This document shows, piece after piece, positions 42,990 to 52,017 of a stretch of 64,000 nucleotides of DNA. The DNA lies in assembly GCA_003605175.1 (NCBI GenBank), contig QWDA01000001.1:1-64000 (forward strand). The letters run 5' to 3'. The position numbers and the translations under genes were made by a program. This DNA is from Paracoccaceae bacterium. GTDB taxonomy: Bacteria; Pseudomonadota; Alphaproteobacteria; Rhodobacterales; Rhodobacteraceae. Each line of letters begins with the position of its first letter. The first letter of the stretch is position 1. The notes under the pieces are model-generated. The model was given only the letters and a program-made list of their open reading frames with translations, searched no databases and had not been told where the DNA came from.

Positions 42990-44596
42990 ACCATCATCTC
43001 CTTGGTCGCCGAAAGCTTGAGCTCGGGATAATCCCGCTCGATCCGGTCGATGTCCCACTGGAGCCGCGTCAGGTAGACGACGTCGCCGTCGTGGTCCTGC
43101 GCGATATGGCCCTTGTTGGCGTTCACGAAGGCGTCGAGCTTGATCTTCGGCCCGGTCACCCACCGGGCCGAGGTGAATTGCGAGGGTTCGAACCGCACCG
43201 GCAGCCCGTATTCGCCCTCGATCCGGCTCGCCAGCACCTCGAACTGCAACTGCCCCACCACACCCACGATGAAGCCCGAGGCGAGCATCGGTTTGAAGAT
43301 CTTCGCCGCGCCCTCCTCGGCGAACTGCATCAGCGCCTTCTCGAGGTGCTTGGCCTTCATCGGGTCGCCCGCCCGGACGTTCTGCAGAAGCTCCGGCGCG
43401 AAGGAGGGGATGCCGGTCACCCGGATCGCCTCGCCCTCGGTCAGCGTGTCGCCGATCCGGAGTTGCCCGTGGTTCGGGATGCCGATGATGTCGCCGGCCC
43501 AGGCCTCCTCCGCCAACTCCCGGTCGGCGGCGAGGAACAGGACCGGGTTCGAGATCGCCATCGGCTTCCTGGTCCGCACATGGGTCAGCTTCATGCCGCG
43601 CTCGAAATGCCCCGAAGCCAGCCGCAGGAATGCCACGCGGTCGCGGTGCTTAGGATCCATGTTCGCCTGCACCTTGAAGACGAAGCCCGCGACCTTGGGT
43701 TCTTCCGGCGAAAGCTGCCGCGGCTCGGCCGATTGCGGCTGCGGCTCGGGGCCGTACTCGCCCATCCCGTCCATCAGCTCGCGCACCCCGAACGAATTGA
43801 TCGCCGAGCCGAACCAGATCGGCGTCAGATGGCCCTCGAGGAACGCGGTGCGGTCGAAGGCGGGCAGGAGCTCCCGCGCCATCTCGACCTCCTCGCGCAG
43901 CTTCTCCAGAAGCCCCGCGGGCACATGCTCGGCGATCTTCGGATCGTCCAGTCCCTCGATCTTGATCGACTCGGCAACCTTGTTGCGGTCCGCCCGGTCC
44001 ATCAGCTCCAGCCGGTTCCGCAGCATGTCGTAGCAGCCGATGAAATCGCGGCCCTGGCCAATCGGCCAGCTCGCGGGCGTCACGTCGATCGCCAGGTTCT
44101 CTTGGATCTCGTCGATGATCTCGAAGGTCTCGCGCGCCTCGCGGTCCATCTTGTTGCAAAAGGTCAGGATCGGCAGGTCACGCAACCGGCAGACCTCGAA
44201 CAGCTTCTGCGTCTGGCTCTCCACGCCCTTCGCGCCGTCAATCACCATGATCGCGGCATCGACGGCGGTCAGCGTGCGGTAGGTGTCCTCCGAGAAATCC
44301 GAGTGGCCCGGCGTGTCCACCAGGTTGAACCGGAAATTCCGGTAGTCGAACGACATCGCCGAGGCGCTCACGCTGATCCCCCGGTCCTTCTCCATCTGCA
44401 TGAAATCCGACCGCGTGCGCCGCGCCTCGCCCTTGGCGCGCACCTGCCCGGCCATCTGGATCGCGCCGCCGTAAAGCAGGAACTTCTCGGTCAGTGTCGT
44501 CTTCCCGGCATCCGGGTGCGAGATGATCGCGAAGGTGCGCCGCCGGGCGATCTCGGCGGGCAGGTCGGGACGGTTCGTGGCAAGGGTGTCGGGCAT
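42986..44596 (-). CDS. prfC: peptide chain release factor 3
   Basis: 536 residues, translational GTPase that releases RF1/RF2 after termination. G1 SHPDAGKTTLTEKFLLYGGA, G2 region KDRGISVSASAMSF, G3 DTPGHSDFSEDTYR, G4 FCNKMDREARE. The C-terminal domains show VGVVGQLQFEVLASRIEGEY. The start MPDTLATNRPDLPAEIARRR is the family norm; upstream frame sequence is ignored. It is followed by the overlapping DUF6869 gene. Confidence 0.95.
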   Translation of the reverse strand: MPDTLATNRPDLPAEIARRRTFAIISHPDAGKTTLTEKFLLYGGAIQMAGQVRAKGEARRTRSDFMQMEKDRGISVSASAMSFDYRNFRFNLVDTPGHSDFSEDTYRTLTAVDAAIMVIDGAKGVESQTQKLFEVCRLRDLPILTFCNKMDREARETFEIIDEIQENLAIDVTPASWPIGQGRDFIGCYDMLRNRLELMDRADRNKVAESIKIEGLDDPKIAEHVPAGLLEKLREEVEMARELLPAFDRTAFLEGHLTPIWFGSAINSFGVRELMDGMGEYGPEPQPQSAEPRQLSPEEPKVAGFVFKVQANMDPKHRDRVAFLRLASGHFERGMKLTHVRTRKPMAISNPVLFLAADRELAEEAWAGDIIGIPNHGQLRIGDTLTEGEAIRVTGIPSFAPELLQNVRAGDPMKAKHLEKALMQFAEEGAAKIFKPMLASGFIVGVVGQLQFEVLASRIEGEYGLPVRFEPSQFTSARWVTGPKIKLDAFVNANKGHIAQDHDGDVVYLTRLQWDIDRIERDYPELKLSATKEMMV

Positions 44597-44740
44597 GAGC
44601 GGCGATATAGCGGCGCCGGCGTGCCAGGGGAAGCCGCCGAATGCCGCGGCTGGGGCCCGGGGCCGGTTTCCGGCGCCCGAAACGCGCACCGCCCGCGCCG
44701 GGGTGGCGCGGGCGGCGGGCCGGGCGTCGGAGCCCTGGTC

Positions 44741-46150
44741 TCAGTAGATGAGCCGGGTGTGTGCGCTGCCGCTGAGCGACGGCTCCTGGATCGTGACTTC
44801 ACTCGACAGCGAGGAACCGCAGCCGGTCACATTGTAGTTGCCGCCGAGAGCGACATTCGTCGAGGCCTCGAAATACACGCCACCGGCACTTTGCATCGCC
44901 CCGCCCGGGGAGAATTGCGGCGCGGCGCCGACCACCCCGTAGACCCCGGCCGCCCCGCCCAGGGACATGAAGGTCCGCGCGAACAGATAGGCGTTGTAGC
45001 TGCCCGAATCGCAGTAGGTGGCGGGATCGCCCCAGAGGACCGAGCCGGATGCGTTGAACTGCGTTCCCGCGAAGAAATAGACATTGGTGAAGCTCAGGTT
45101 CGCGCCGCCGCCGATCTGGATCATGTTGTTGGCGATGATCGCGATGTTGTCGGCATCCACGTTGCCTTCGAAGGTCACGCTGCCCGGGGCGACGTAAATC
45201 GTGTTCTCGGCGATCTCGACGACGCCCGGATTGGAATGCTCCCAGGGCTGCAGGCTGCCCGCGGGCTTGAACACGACCCAGGTCGCACTCAGTTCGCGGA
45301 TCGTCGCGCCCGACATGAAGGACGGCAGCGTCCCGGTGGTGTAGGTCTGTCCGTCGCGTCCCGAAAGCTCCGTCCAGAGCGTGTTGAACATCGTGTCGAG
45401 CTGGGGAACGATCACGGGCTGCAGGCTGCGGCCGACGGCAACCTCCTCGGCGCTCCGGCTTCCGGAGGCGACCGTGTTGATGACCACGTCGCTCTCGTTC
45501 GCGGCGCTGACATAGACGCCCTCGCCGTAATAGTCGTTGCCGCCGGTGTGGACGCCGGTTTCGCCGTGCAGGCAGACATCGTTGTTCCAGGTGTTGCCGC
45601 CGCCGGTGCTCATCGAGGCCGATGTCAGGATGGTGGCGTTCTCGCAGCCCGAAGCGGTGGTCACGGCCAGCGCCATGGACTGCGCCGCCGCGTTCAGCCG
45701 GTCGATTCCGGCGAGTTTCAGCAGGAACGTGCCGATCTGGTTGTCCCGCTCGGCATTGCGCTGCGCGGTCACGCGGACCGCGTTCGAGGGCGTCTCGCCG
45801 GCTTCGAACGCGCCCGTGGTCTCGTCCCAGATGCCGAAGACGATATCGGTATCGAGGATCGCATCGCCATGGGCGGCCGCAAGGTTCAGCCCCGCGACTT
45901 CGAGGGCGATCCGCGATGCCTCGGTCTGGTCCTCGATATTGGCCGCCGCCGCCAGCGCCGCCGCATCGGCGGCGATCTGCAGCTGTTGCTGGAGCCGCCA
46001 GGCATTGGCGCCATCGAGCGCAACGCCCGAGACCATCGCCGCAACGATGAACCACAGGATGTTCCCGACAGTCGCTCCGCCCTCGGTGCGCCTGAAGAGG
46101 AAGGACTTGATCGCGTTGAGCATGGTCGTCTTACCCGTCTTGTCAGCCAT
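44741..46150 (-). CDS. TadG-like pilus-assembly/secreted protein
   Basis: 469 residues. Residues near 15-45 contain RRTEGGATVGNILWFIVAAM, the Tad/Flp-type class with one N-terminal helix, followed by DGANAWRLQQQLQIAADAAA, the TadG/Tad_N signature (AAADAAALAAA). The large C-terminal part is periplasmic, repetitive and beta-rich (NNMIQIGGGANLSFTNVYFF), unlike the vWA domain of longer TadG proteins. It overlaps the TadE-like gene by 8 bases. Probably localises to the cell envelope and may assist Flp pilus or adhesion. A longer start at 46,159 adds three residues. Confidence 0.75.
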   Translation of the reverse strand: MADKTGKTTMLNAIKSFLFRRTEGGATVGNILWFIVAAMVSGVALDGANAWRLQQQLQIAADAAALAAAANIEDQTEASRIALEVAGLNLAAAHGDAILDTDIVFGIWDETTGAFEAGETPSNAVRVTAQRNAERDNQIGTFLLKLAGIDRLNAAAQSMALAVTTASGCENATILTSASMSTGGGNTWNNDVCLHGETGVHTGGNDYYGEGVYVSAANESDVVINTVASGSRSAEEVAVGRSLQPVIVPQLDTMFNTLWTELSGRDGQTYTTGTLPSFMSGATIRELSATWVVFKPAGSLQPWEHSNPGVVEIAENTIYVAPGSVTFEGNVDADNIAIIANNMIQIGGGANLSFTNVYFFAGTQFNASGSVLWGDPATYCDSGSYNAYLFARTFMSLGGAAGVYGVVGAAPQFSPGGAMQSAGGVYFEASTNVALGGNYNVTGCGSSLSSEVTIQEPSLSGSAHTRLIY

Positions 46151-46535
46151 TGGTTTCAACCCACATCGACACTTCGGCGGAGAGCGTCCCGTCTCCGAGC
46201 AGGCTGTCCGCGAAGATCGTCACATCCCGGTACGGCACCCAGACCCGGGCGGTCACGTAGCCGCCGCTCACCGTCACGGTGGAATCGTACTCGCCGTTCT
46301 CCGTATCGAAGCGGGAGAGCAGTTCGGTCCGGGCGTCCGCCGTCGATTTCTGGCCGAGCGCCACCTGCCGGGAGGCGTCCCGCGCCGCGTCATAGAGCAG
46401 TTGCTGCCGGAGAAAGACGATCGAGACGTCCGAAGTCAGCATCATGAATGCGAACATGAACGGCAGCCAGATGACATACTCGACGGATACGCTTCCGCTT
46501 TGCCCGGAGAGGAACGTCTTCACGAGGGACTTCAT
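46143..46535 (-). CDS. TadE-family pseudopilin-like protein
   Basis: 130 residues. The N-terminus SGQSGSVSVEYVIWLPFMFA is the TadE signature: short basic leader, Glu at the fifth position of the hydrophobic stretch (GSVSVEYV), then a transmembrane helix. TadE/TadF-like proteins are processed by the TadV prepilin peptidase. It is upstream of, and overlaps, the TadG-like gene; no other tad genes (pilin, TadA, TadB, TadC) are in the window. Confidence 0.8.
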   Translation of the reverse strand: MKSLVKTFLSGQSGSVSVEYVIWLPFMFAFMMLTSDVSIVFLRQQLLYDAARDASRQVALGQKSTADARTELLSRFDTENGEYDSTVTVSGGYVTARVWVPYRDVTIFADSLLGDGTLSAEVSMWVETNG

Positions 46536-46761
46536 TGGGAGTGTCCGCCTATTTCACTGAACTTGCCGTCTTTGGCGCGTGCTTGCACTTGCAGCGCGTT
46601 GGGGGAAGGGCAGAACTTTGATTAAATTGCGAAGTATTTGTACAATCGAGAACGGCACCTTACGTAAACCGGTGCATTTTCCCCGCTTTTGAAACATTAA
46701 TTATATCTGTTAACTGTCTTTGGCAGATAGACCCCTGGCGAGTCGGGCGGAGGAGGGACGA
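46536..46761. promoter_or_regulatory. AT-rich divergent promoter region, tadE / SDR gene
   Basis: 226 bp, strikingly AT-rich for this genome, especially 46,615-46,735 (TTAATTATATCTGTTAACTG). It contains the TTACGTAA palindrome near 46,660 flanked by CACC/GGTG. Good candidate for an upstream activating region, but no specific regulator can be named. AGGAGGG at 46,751-46,757 serves the SDR start. Confidence 0.55.
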
Positions 46762-47541
46762 TTGGATCTGGGAATCGGTGGCAAGTGGGCGCTGGTCTGC
46801 GCTTCGTCGAAGGGCCTCGGCAGGGGCTGCGCCGAGGCGCTGGCGGGCGAGGGGGTGAACCTTGTGATGAACGCGCGCGGCGCCGAGGCGCTGGAGGCCG
46901 CGGCCGACGAGATCCGCGCGGCGCATGGCGTCACCGTAGTGACCGTCGCCGGCGACATTACCACCGAGGCGGTCCGGGCCCGGGCCATCGCCGCCGCGCC
47001 CCAGATCGACATTCTCGTCACCAATGCCGGCGGCCCGCCGCCGGGGCTCTGGTCGGACTGGAGCCGCGGCGATTTCCTTGCGGCGCTCGACCAGAACATG
47101 CTGACCCCCATCGCGCTGATGCAGGCGGTCCTGCCCGGCATGATCGACCGCGGCTGGGGCCGGATCGTCAACATCACCTCGCAATCGGTAAAGGCGCCGA
47201 TCCCGCAGCTCGGGCTCTCGAACACCGCGCGCACCGGGCTCACCGGCTTCGTCGCAGGCACCGCCCGGCAGGTGGCGGGCAGGGGCGTGGCGATCAACAA
47301 CCTCCTGCCGGGCATCCACGCGACCGACCGGGCGGACGCGCTCGACGCGCCCGTCGCGGAGCGCGAGGGCATCACGCTCGACGAGGCCCGTGCCCGCCGC
47401 TCCGCCTCGATCCCCGCGGGCCGCTACGGCACGATCGAGGATTTCGGCGCGGCCTGCGCCTTCCTCTGCTCGGAACGGGCGGGCTTCATCGTCGGCCAGA
47501 ACCTCCTGCTCGACGGCGGCGCGGTGAACGCCACGCTCTGA
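46762..47541 (+). CDS. SDR-family oxidoreductase lacking the canonical YxxxK
   Basis: 259 residues from TTG at 46,762, chosen for AGGAGGG five bases upstream. Rossmann motif CASSKGLGRGCAEALAGEGV and DILVTNAGGPPPG are present, as is the Ser-containing strand RIVNITSQSVK. At the catalytic site it has PQLGLSNTARTGLTGF where YxxxK is expected, so Tyr and Lys are both missing. This LSNxxR variant defines a known divergent SDR branch of uncertain activity. It is followed by an ABC ATPase gene 63 bp away. Confidence 0.85.
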   Translation: MDLGIGGKWALVCASSKGLGRGCAEALAGEGVNLVMNARGAEALEAAADEIRAAHGVTVVTVAGDITTEAVRARAIAAAPQIDILVTNAGGPPPGLWSDWSRGDFLAALDQNMLTPIALMQAVLPGMIDRGWGRIVNITSQSVKAPIPQLGLSNTARTGLTGFVAGTARQVAGRGVAINNLLPGIHATDRADALDAPVAEREGITLDEARARRSASIPAGRYGTIEDFGAACAFLCSERAGFIVGQNLLLDGGAVNATL

Positions 47542-47604
47542 GGCGTTCCCTTGCCGGGCGGGCTGCCGGCTGCTAGGGCGATGCCCGAGGGAAATCATCA
47601 ACTA

Positions 47605-48714
47605 ATGCAGGCCCCGTTGCAGACACCGCGGCTCGAGATCCGGAACCTGACGCGGCGCTTCGGTGGCCGCGACGTGGTGCGGGACGTGTCGCTCACGGTG
47701 ATGCCCGGCCAGGTCACCTGCCTGCTCGGCCCCTCGGGCTGTGGTAAGTCCACGACGCTCCGGATCGTCGCCGGGATCGACCGGCAGGATGCCGGCGAGG
47801 TCCATGTCGATGGCGCGCTGGTATCGGGCGCCACCCAGCACCACCCGCCCGAACTTCGCGGCATCGGGCTGATGTTCCAGGACTACGCGCTGTTCCCGCA
47901 TCTTTCGGTCGGCGACAATGTGGGCTTCGGCCTGACCGGCAGCCGGGCCGACAAGCGCGCCCGGGTGATGGAGCTTCTGGAACGGGTCCACCTGGGGGCC
48001 TATTACGCGAAATTCCCCCACGAGCTGTCGGGCGGCGAACAGCAGCGTGTGGCGCTCGCCCGGGCAGTGGCGCCGCGGCCGAAGGTCATGCTGATGGACG
48101 AGCCCTTCTCCGGCCTCGACAACCGCCTGCGCGACGGCATCCGCGACACCACGCTCGAGCTTCTGCGCGAGGAGGGGGCGGCGGTCCTCCTCGTCACCCA
48201 CGAGCCCGAGGAAGCGATGCGCATGGCCGACGAGATCGCGCTGATGCGCGCCGGCCGCATCGTCCAGAAGGGTGCGCCCTACAATGTCTACAACGCCCCG
48301 GCCGACCGGATGGCGGCGGCGTTCTTCTCCGACGTCAACGTGATCCGCGGAACCGTCGAGGGCGCGCTCACCGACACGCCCTTCGGCCGGTTCCTCGCCC
48401 CCGGCGTGCCCGATGGCACCGAGGTCGAGATCGTGATCCGCCCGCAGCATCTCAGGATCGACTTCGACCGGCAGGGCAGGGGCCCCAACCCCACCCCGCA
48501 GGACGGCACCCCCGCGCGCGGCGTCGTGGAACGCGCGCGCTTCATCGGCCACGAAAGCCTCGTCGATTTCCGCATGGACCATGACGGCTCGGTGCTGAAG
48601 GCCGCCGTGCCTTCGGTGTTCCTGCCGAAACCCGGCACGCCCCTGTGGCTGATGATCCGCCGCGAGCGCTGCTTCGTCTTTCCCGCGAAGGGACGGCAGA
48701 AGACCGGGGCTTGA
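47605..48714 (+). CDS. ABC transporter ATP-binding protein (FbpC/PotA-like)
   Basis: 369 residues from ATG at 47,605 (an ATG at 47,581 adds eight). Walker A GPSGCGKSTTLRIVAG, Q-loop MFQDYALFPHLSV, signature LSGGEQQRVALARAV, Walker B VMLMDEPFSGLD, H-loop VTHEPEEAMRMAD. The C-terminal TOBE-like domain (VEIVIRPQHLRIDFD) places it with Fe3+/spermidine-type importers. No permease or binding-protein gene accompanies it here, so its partners must be encoded elsewhere. Confidence 0.9.
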   Translation: MQAPLQTPRLEIRNLTRRFGGRDVVRDVSLTVMPGQVTCLLGPSGCGKSTTLRIVAGIDRQDAGEVHVDGALVSGATQHHPPELRGIGLMFQDYALFPHLSVGDNVGFGLTGSRADKRARVMELLERVHLGAYYAKFPHELSGGEQQRVALARAVAPRPKVMLMDEPFSGLDNRLRDGIRDTTLELLREEGAAVLLVTHEPEEAMRMADEIALMRAGRIVQKGAPYNVYNAPADRMAAAFFSDVNVIRGTVEGALTDTPFGRFLAPGVPDGTEVEIVIRPQHLRIDFDRQGRGPNPTPQDGTPARGVVERARFIGHESLVDFRMDHDGSVLKAAVPSVFLPKPGTPLWLMIRRERCFVFPAKGRQKTGA

Positions 48715-48751
48715 TCCGCCGGGCGGTTCCCTGTCTCCTGACCGGAAAACC

Positions 48752-49189
48752 TCAGCCCGCGAGGATGTTTTGCACCCGCCGCACCGCCGCCTCGTAGCCC
48801 TCGATCCCGAGCCCGGCGATCACGCCCTCGGCCCGCAGGCTGACATAGGAATGGTGCCGGAAGCTTTCGCGTTTGTGGATGTTCGAGACATGCACCTCGA
48901 TCACCGGCCCCTCGAAGGCATTCAGCGCGTCGAGCACCGCAATCGAGGTATGGGTCAGCGCGCCCGGGTTGATCACGATGGCCACGGCACTGTCGCGCGC
49001 CTCGTGGATCCAGTCGATGATCTGCCCTTCGTGGTTCGACTGGCGAAACGCCAGCTCGAAACCCTCGGCCAGCAGCGCCCGACAATTCGCCTCCACGTCG
49101 GCCAGCGTCGCATGGCCGTAGATCTCCGGCTGGCGCTTGCCGAGCAGGTTCAGGTTCGGGCCGTTCAGAACGGTGATCAGCTTGGCCAT
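48752..49189 (-). CDS. aroQ: type II 3-dehydroquinate dehydratase
   Basis: 145 residues, the small dodecameric AroQ of the shikimate pathway. Motifs: [18 protein letters not shown] (with catalytic Tyr), [35 protein letters not shown] (active-site His region), [18 protein letters not shown]. Catalyses 3-dehydroquinate to 3-dehydroshikimate. It stands alone, not followed by accBC as in many relatives. Confidence 0.95.
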   Translation of the reverse strand: MAKLITVLNGPNLNLLGKRQPEIYGHATLADVEANCRALLAEGFELAFRQSNHEGQIIDWIHEARDSAVAIVINPGALTHTSIAVLDALNAFEGPVIEVHVSNIHKRESFRHHSYVSLRAEGVIAGLGIEGYEAAVRRVQNILAG

Positions 49190-49308
49190 CCTTGCCTCCC
49201 GCTTCCACGTGACGCCGCTCTGGCAGATCCCGGCGCGCCGTTCCAGCCCCCCGCCGCAAGATTGCCCCGCCGGCGCGTCCCCCATGCCGCATCCCGAGGA
49301 GCCCCTCC

Positions 49309-49794
49309 ATGACCGAACCCGAACTTCGTGCCGGAGAAATCGCCGCGCCTTTGCCGGACCGCAAGGATGCGCACTTGACCTTTATCGGCCGCATCCGCAC
49401 GCCCTGGTCCGACCGCAGCCAATGCCCGCGCCAGGGCAGGCAGGACGGGCCGGAATGCCAACTCGTGCTCGACCCGCCCTGGGAGCAGGCGCTGGCCGGG
49501 CTCGAGGACTACGAAACCATCGAGGTGCTCTACTGGCTCGACCGCTCGCGCCGCGACCTCGTCGTACAGAACCCCAAGCACGACGGCCGTCTCTTCGGCA
49601 CCTTCGCCCTCCGCTCGCCGCAGCGCCCGAACCCGATCGGCACCGCGATGGTCCGGCTCGTCTCCATCGACGGCAACACTGTCACCGTGCGCGGCCTCGA
49701 CTGCCTCGATGGCACGCCCCTCGTCGACATCAAGCCCGACCGCTGCGCCTTCTCGCCGAAAGCACTACCCAAGGCCGCGGACAGCACGGGCTGA
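49309..49794 (+). CDS. trmO: tRNA (N6-threonylcarbamoyladenosine37-N6)-methyltransferase TrmO
   Basis: 161 residues of the TsaA/TrmO (VirR/YaeB) family, a SAM-dependent beta-barrel methyltransferase for t6A37 in tRNA. Motifs: [58 protein letters not shown] (core RSPxRPNPIG) and LVDIKPD. Length is that of single-domain bacterial forms without the C-terminal extension of E. coli TrmO. Confidence 0.88.
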   Translation: MTEPELRAGEIAAPLPDRKDAHLTFIGRIRTPWSDRSQCPRQGRQDGPECQLVLDPPWEQALAGLEDYETIEVLYWLDRSRRDLVVQNPKHDGRLFGTFALRSPQRPNPIGTAMVRLVSIDGNTVTVRGLDCLDGTPLVDIKPDRCAFSPKALPKAADSTG

Positions 49795-49800
49795 GGGCAT

Positions 49801-50922
49801 TCACAGCAGGGTCGGGTCACCCAGCAAAGCCTGCCCGCAGGGTTCGAGAAACGGCCCGATCTCGATCGCGATGGCATCCCAATCCACGCCCTCGGCATCG
49901 AAATGTCCCGTGAGCCCGGCATGGCGCTCGAGAAAACGGAGCCGGTAGACCGTCGGCGGATGGCTCGCATCCGCAGAAATCTGCTCTTCCTCCATCCGGG
50001 CAAAAAGCCGGGCACATTCCTGCGCCGGAATCGTCGCGACAGCGTCTCCGAGACCGGCCAGCAGTGTATGCCCCGCGCCCGTCGAGGCTCCGGGACGGCG
50101 GACGAGAAGCGAGCCCACATAGGGGCGAAGCACCAGCTTTTCCTGCGAACGGCGCGCCGCCGCCGTGCCGGCCGTGCGCGCGGCCAGCAGATCGGCGTAG
50201 AACTCGGCCCGCTGCGAGTCCCGCATGTGCAGGCGCCTGTGACCGGCAAGCGCACGCCGCAGAAGCCACGCGCCCAGAGCCATGAACTGCCGCGCAAGCG
50301 ACTGGCCCGAATCGTCGGAAATCTCCTCGAAACCATCCGAACGCCAATCGGGCGCCAGCATCTCGATCCAGGATTCCAGCGTGTGCTGCGCCCCCGAGAT
50401 CACGAGGCTCCGCGCGGGATCGCCATTGATCTCGTGCGCGAGCTCGTGGGCCAGCAGCGCGATCCGCTCTTCCCGGTCCAGCACCTGCCAGAGCGCAAGG
50501 CCGATCCCCAGAACGCGACAGCGCCGGCGGCCGAAATGGCCGATGAATGCGTTGTAGCCGGGAAAGATCAGCAGGCGGTCGATCCGGGGTGCTCCCATGC
50601 TGTCGGATACCGCATCGACCAGGGCGAAGAGCGCCGGCACGTCACCGCGCCCGACCGGTTCGGTGCCGAGATCATTGACCGGCGGGAGCATGACCCACGC
50701 CATGACCAGTAACACGAGGCCGATCACGGTCGCGATTATCGCGAATCCCGACCAGAGGATCAGCCAGACGCCGAAGGCGGCGACGACGGGCGGGATCGCC
50801 AGGATAAGAACGGACAGGCCGAGCGCGAACGCACTGCCGGCGGTCAGGCCGGGCCGCAGATCCTTTTCGGACGCGGCAAGGATCGTTTCGAACCGTGCTT
50901 CTGCAATCCCCCGGTCGGTCAT
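49801..50922 (-). CDS. M48-family membrane metallopeptidase
   Basis: 373 residues. Two adjacent transmembrane helices lie at about 28-75 (FALGLSVLILAIPPVVAAFG and IIATVIGLVLLVMAWVM). The zinc motif is ALLAHELAHEINGD (HExxH), with the third ligand region RDSQRAEFYADLLAARTAG. It resembles HtpX-type peptidases, with an M48 fold and an extended C-terminus. It probably degrades membrane or misfolded proteins from the cytoplasmic side. Its start is 18 bp after the stop of the oxidoreductase gene upstream. Confidence 0.88.
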   Translation of the reverse strand: MTDRGIAEARFETILAASEKDLRPGLTAGSAFALGLSVLILAIPPVVAAFGVWLILWSGFAIIATVIGLVLLVMAWVMLPPVNDLGTEPVGRGDVPALFALVDAVSDSMGAPRIDRLLIFPGYNAFIGHFGRRRCRVLGIGLALWQVLDREERIALLAHELAHEINGDPARSLVISGAQHTLESWIEMLAPDWRSDGFEEISDDSGQSLARQFMALGAWLLRRALAGHRRLHMRDSQRAEFYADLLAARTAGTAAARRSQEKLVLRPYVGSLLVRRPGASTGAGHTLLAGLGDAVATIPAQECARLFARMEEEQISADASHPPTVYRLRFLERHAGLTGHFDAEGVDWDAIAIEIGPFLEPCGQALLGDPTLL

Positions 50923-50939
50923 CTCGGTCTTCGCCCGGC

Positions 50940-51965
50940 CTATTCTGACAATCGCACGACGCAATCCGTTTCGCAGGCGCGCTTCACGGCCTCCAGAACG
51001 GCGAGCGAGAGCATCCCCTCGCGGCCCGAGCAGACCGGCTCCGCATCGCCCCGGATCACCGCCTCGAGGTTCCGCACCTGCGCCACCAGCGGATCCTCGA
51101 TGTCGCGCAGCAGCCGCGTCGTCTCCAGGGGCGCCCACCAGTCGCGCCGCCCGCCATCGTGCCAGAGCGTGCCGCGGGGCAGGGCGAGCGAGCCCAGGGT
51201 GCCGCCGATCCAGAGCGCATTCTCGTCGGTCGGCGGATAGGCGGGGTTGTCATGCGCGGTGCACTCGTGGGACCAGGGCGCCACCACCGCGTCCGAGCAT
51301 TGCAGCGTCCCGAGTGCCCCGTTCGCGAAGGTGAGAACCGCCGCCGCCGCATCCTCCATCGCGTGCCCCCGCACCCGGTTCGTCGCCACCGCGCGCACTG
51401 TCTCGACCTCGCCCAATAGGAACCGCAGCATGTCGAGATCGTGGATCGCGTTCATCAGGAGCGGCCCGGCGCCCTTTTCCCGCCGCCATGGCGTGTCGAA
51501 ATAGCCGTCGGGCTTGGCGATCCAGAACATCGCGTGGGCGGCGACCGGCATGCCGATTGCGCCCGACAGGATCCGTTCCCGCGCCACCTGCATCACCGGC
51601 AGGTGGCGCCGGTGGTGCCCGGTAAGGACCGGCACGCCTGCCGCCTCGCCGGCCTCGACGATGGCCGCCGCGTCCTCCAGCGACGTGGCGATGGGCTTCT
51701 CGACCAGCACCGGCACCCCCGCCGCGATCGCGGCCAGCGCGCCCTTGCGGTGCAGCGCGTTCGGCGTGGCGAGGATCAGCCCGTCCGGCCCCGCGGCGAG
51801 CCCCGCCGCGAGCGTTTCGAAATGTGGCACGCCATGTTCCGCCGCGATCCCCGCCGCCCCGGGGTCGGGATCGATCACCGAATGGATGCCGATCCCCGCC
51901 ACCCGTAGCGCCGCCAGATGGCGCATGCCGATCAGGCCCGCCCCGGCCACTGCAATTCTGGTCAC
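50940..51965 (-). CDS. Gfo/Idh/MocA-family oxidoreductase
   Basis: 341 residues. NAD(P)-binding AVAGAGLIGMRHLAALRVAG, the conserved EKP in PVLVEKPIATSLEDA, and the catalytic MNAIHDLDMLRFLLGEVE (D-x-x-x-H-type). Such enzymes oxidise or reduce sugars and inositols; the substrate is unknown. It lies 52 bp downstream of the aminotransferase gene on the same strand and before the M48 gene. Confidence 0.9.
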   Translation of the reverse strand: MTRIAVAGAGLIGMRHLAALRVAGIGIHSVIDPDPGAAGIAAEHGVPHFETLAAGLAAGPDGLILATPNALHRKGALAAIAAGVPVLVEKPIATSLEDAAAIVEAGEAAGVPVLTGHHRRHLPVMQVARERILSGAIGMPVAAHAMFWIAKPDGYFDTPWRREKGAGPLLMNAIHDLDMLRFLLGEVETVRAVATNRVRGHAMEDAAAAVLTFANGALGTLQCSDAVVAPWSHECTAHDNPAYPPTDENALWIGGTLGSLALPRGTLWHDGGRRDWWAPLETTRLLRDIEDPLVAQVRNLEAVIRGDAEPVCSGREGMLSLAVLEAVKRACETDCVVRLSE

Positions 51966-52017
51966 GCCGTCTCTCCGGTCCCCTGCGTCGGCAGTCTCGG
52001 CGCAATCCCGGGCGGGC

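Noticed and set aside
46695-46720. CtrA binding site (TTAA-N7-TTAA) upstream of the TadE gene
   Set aside because: The spacing between the two TTAA motifs is 9, not 7, bases.
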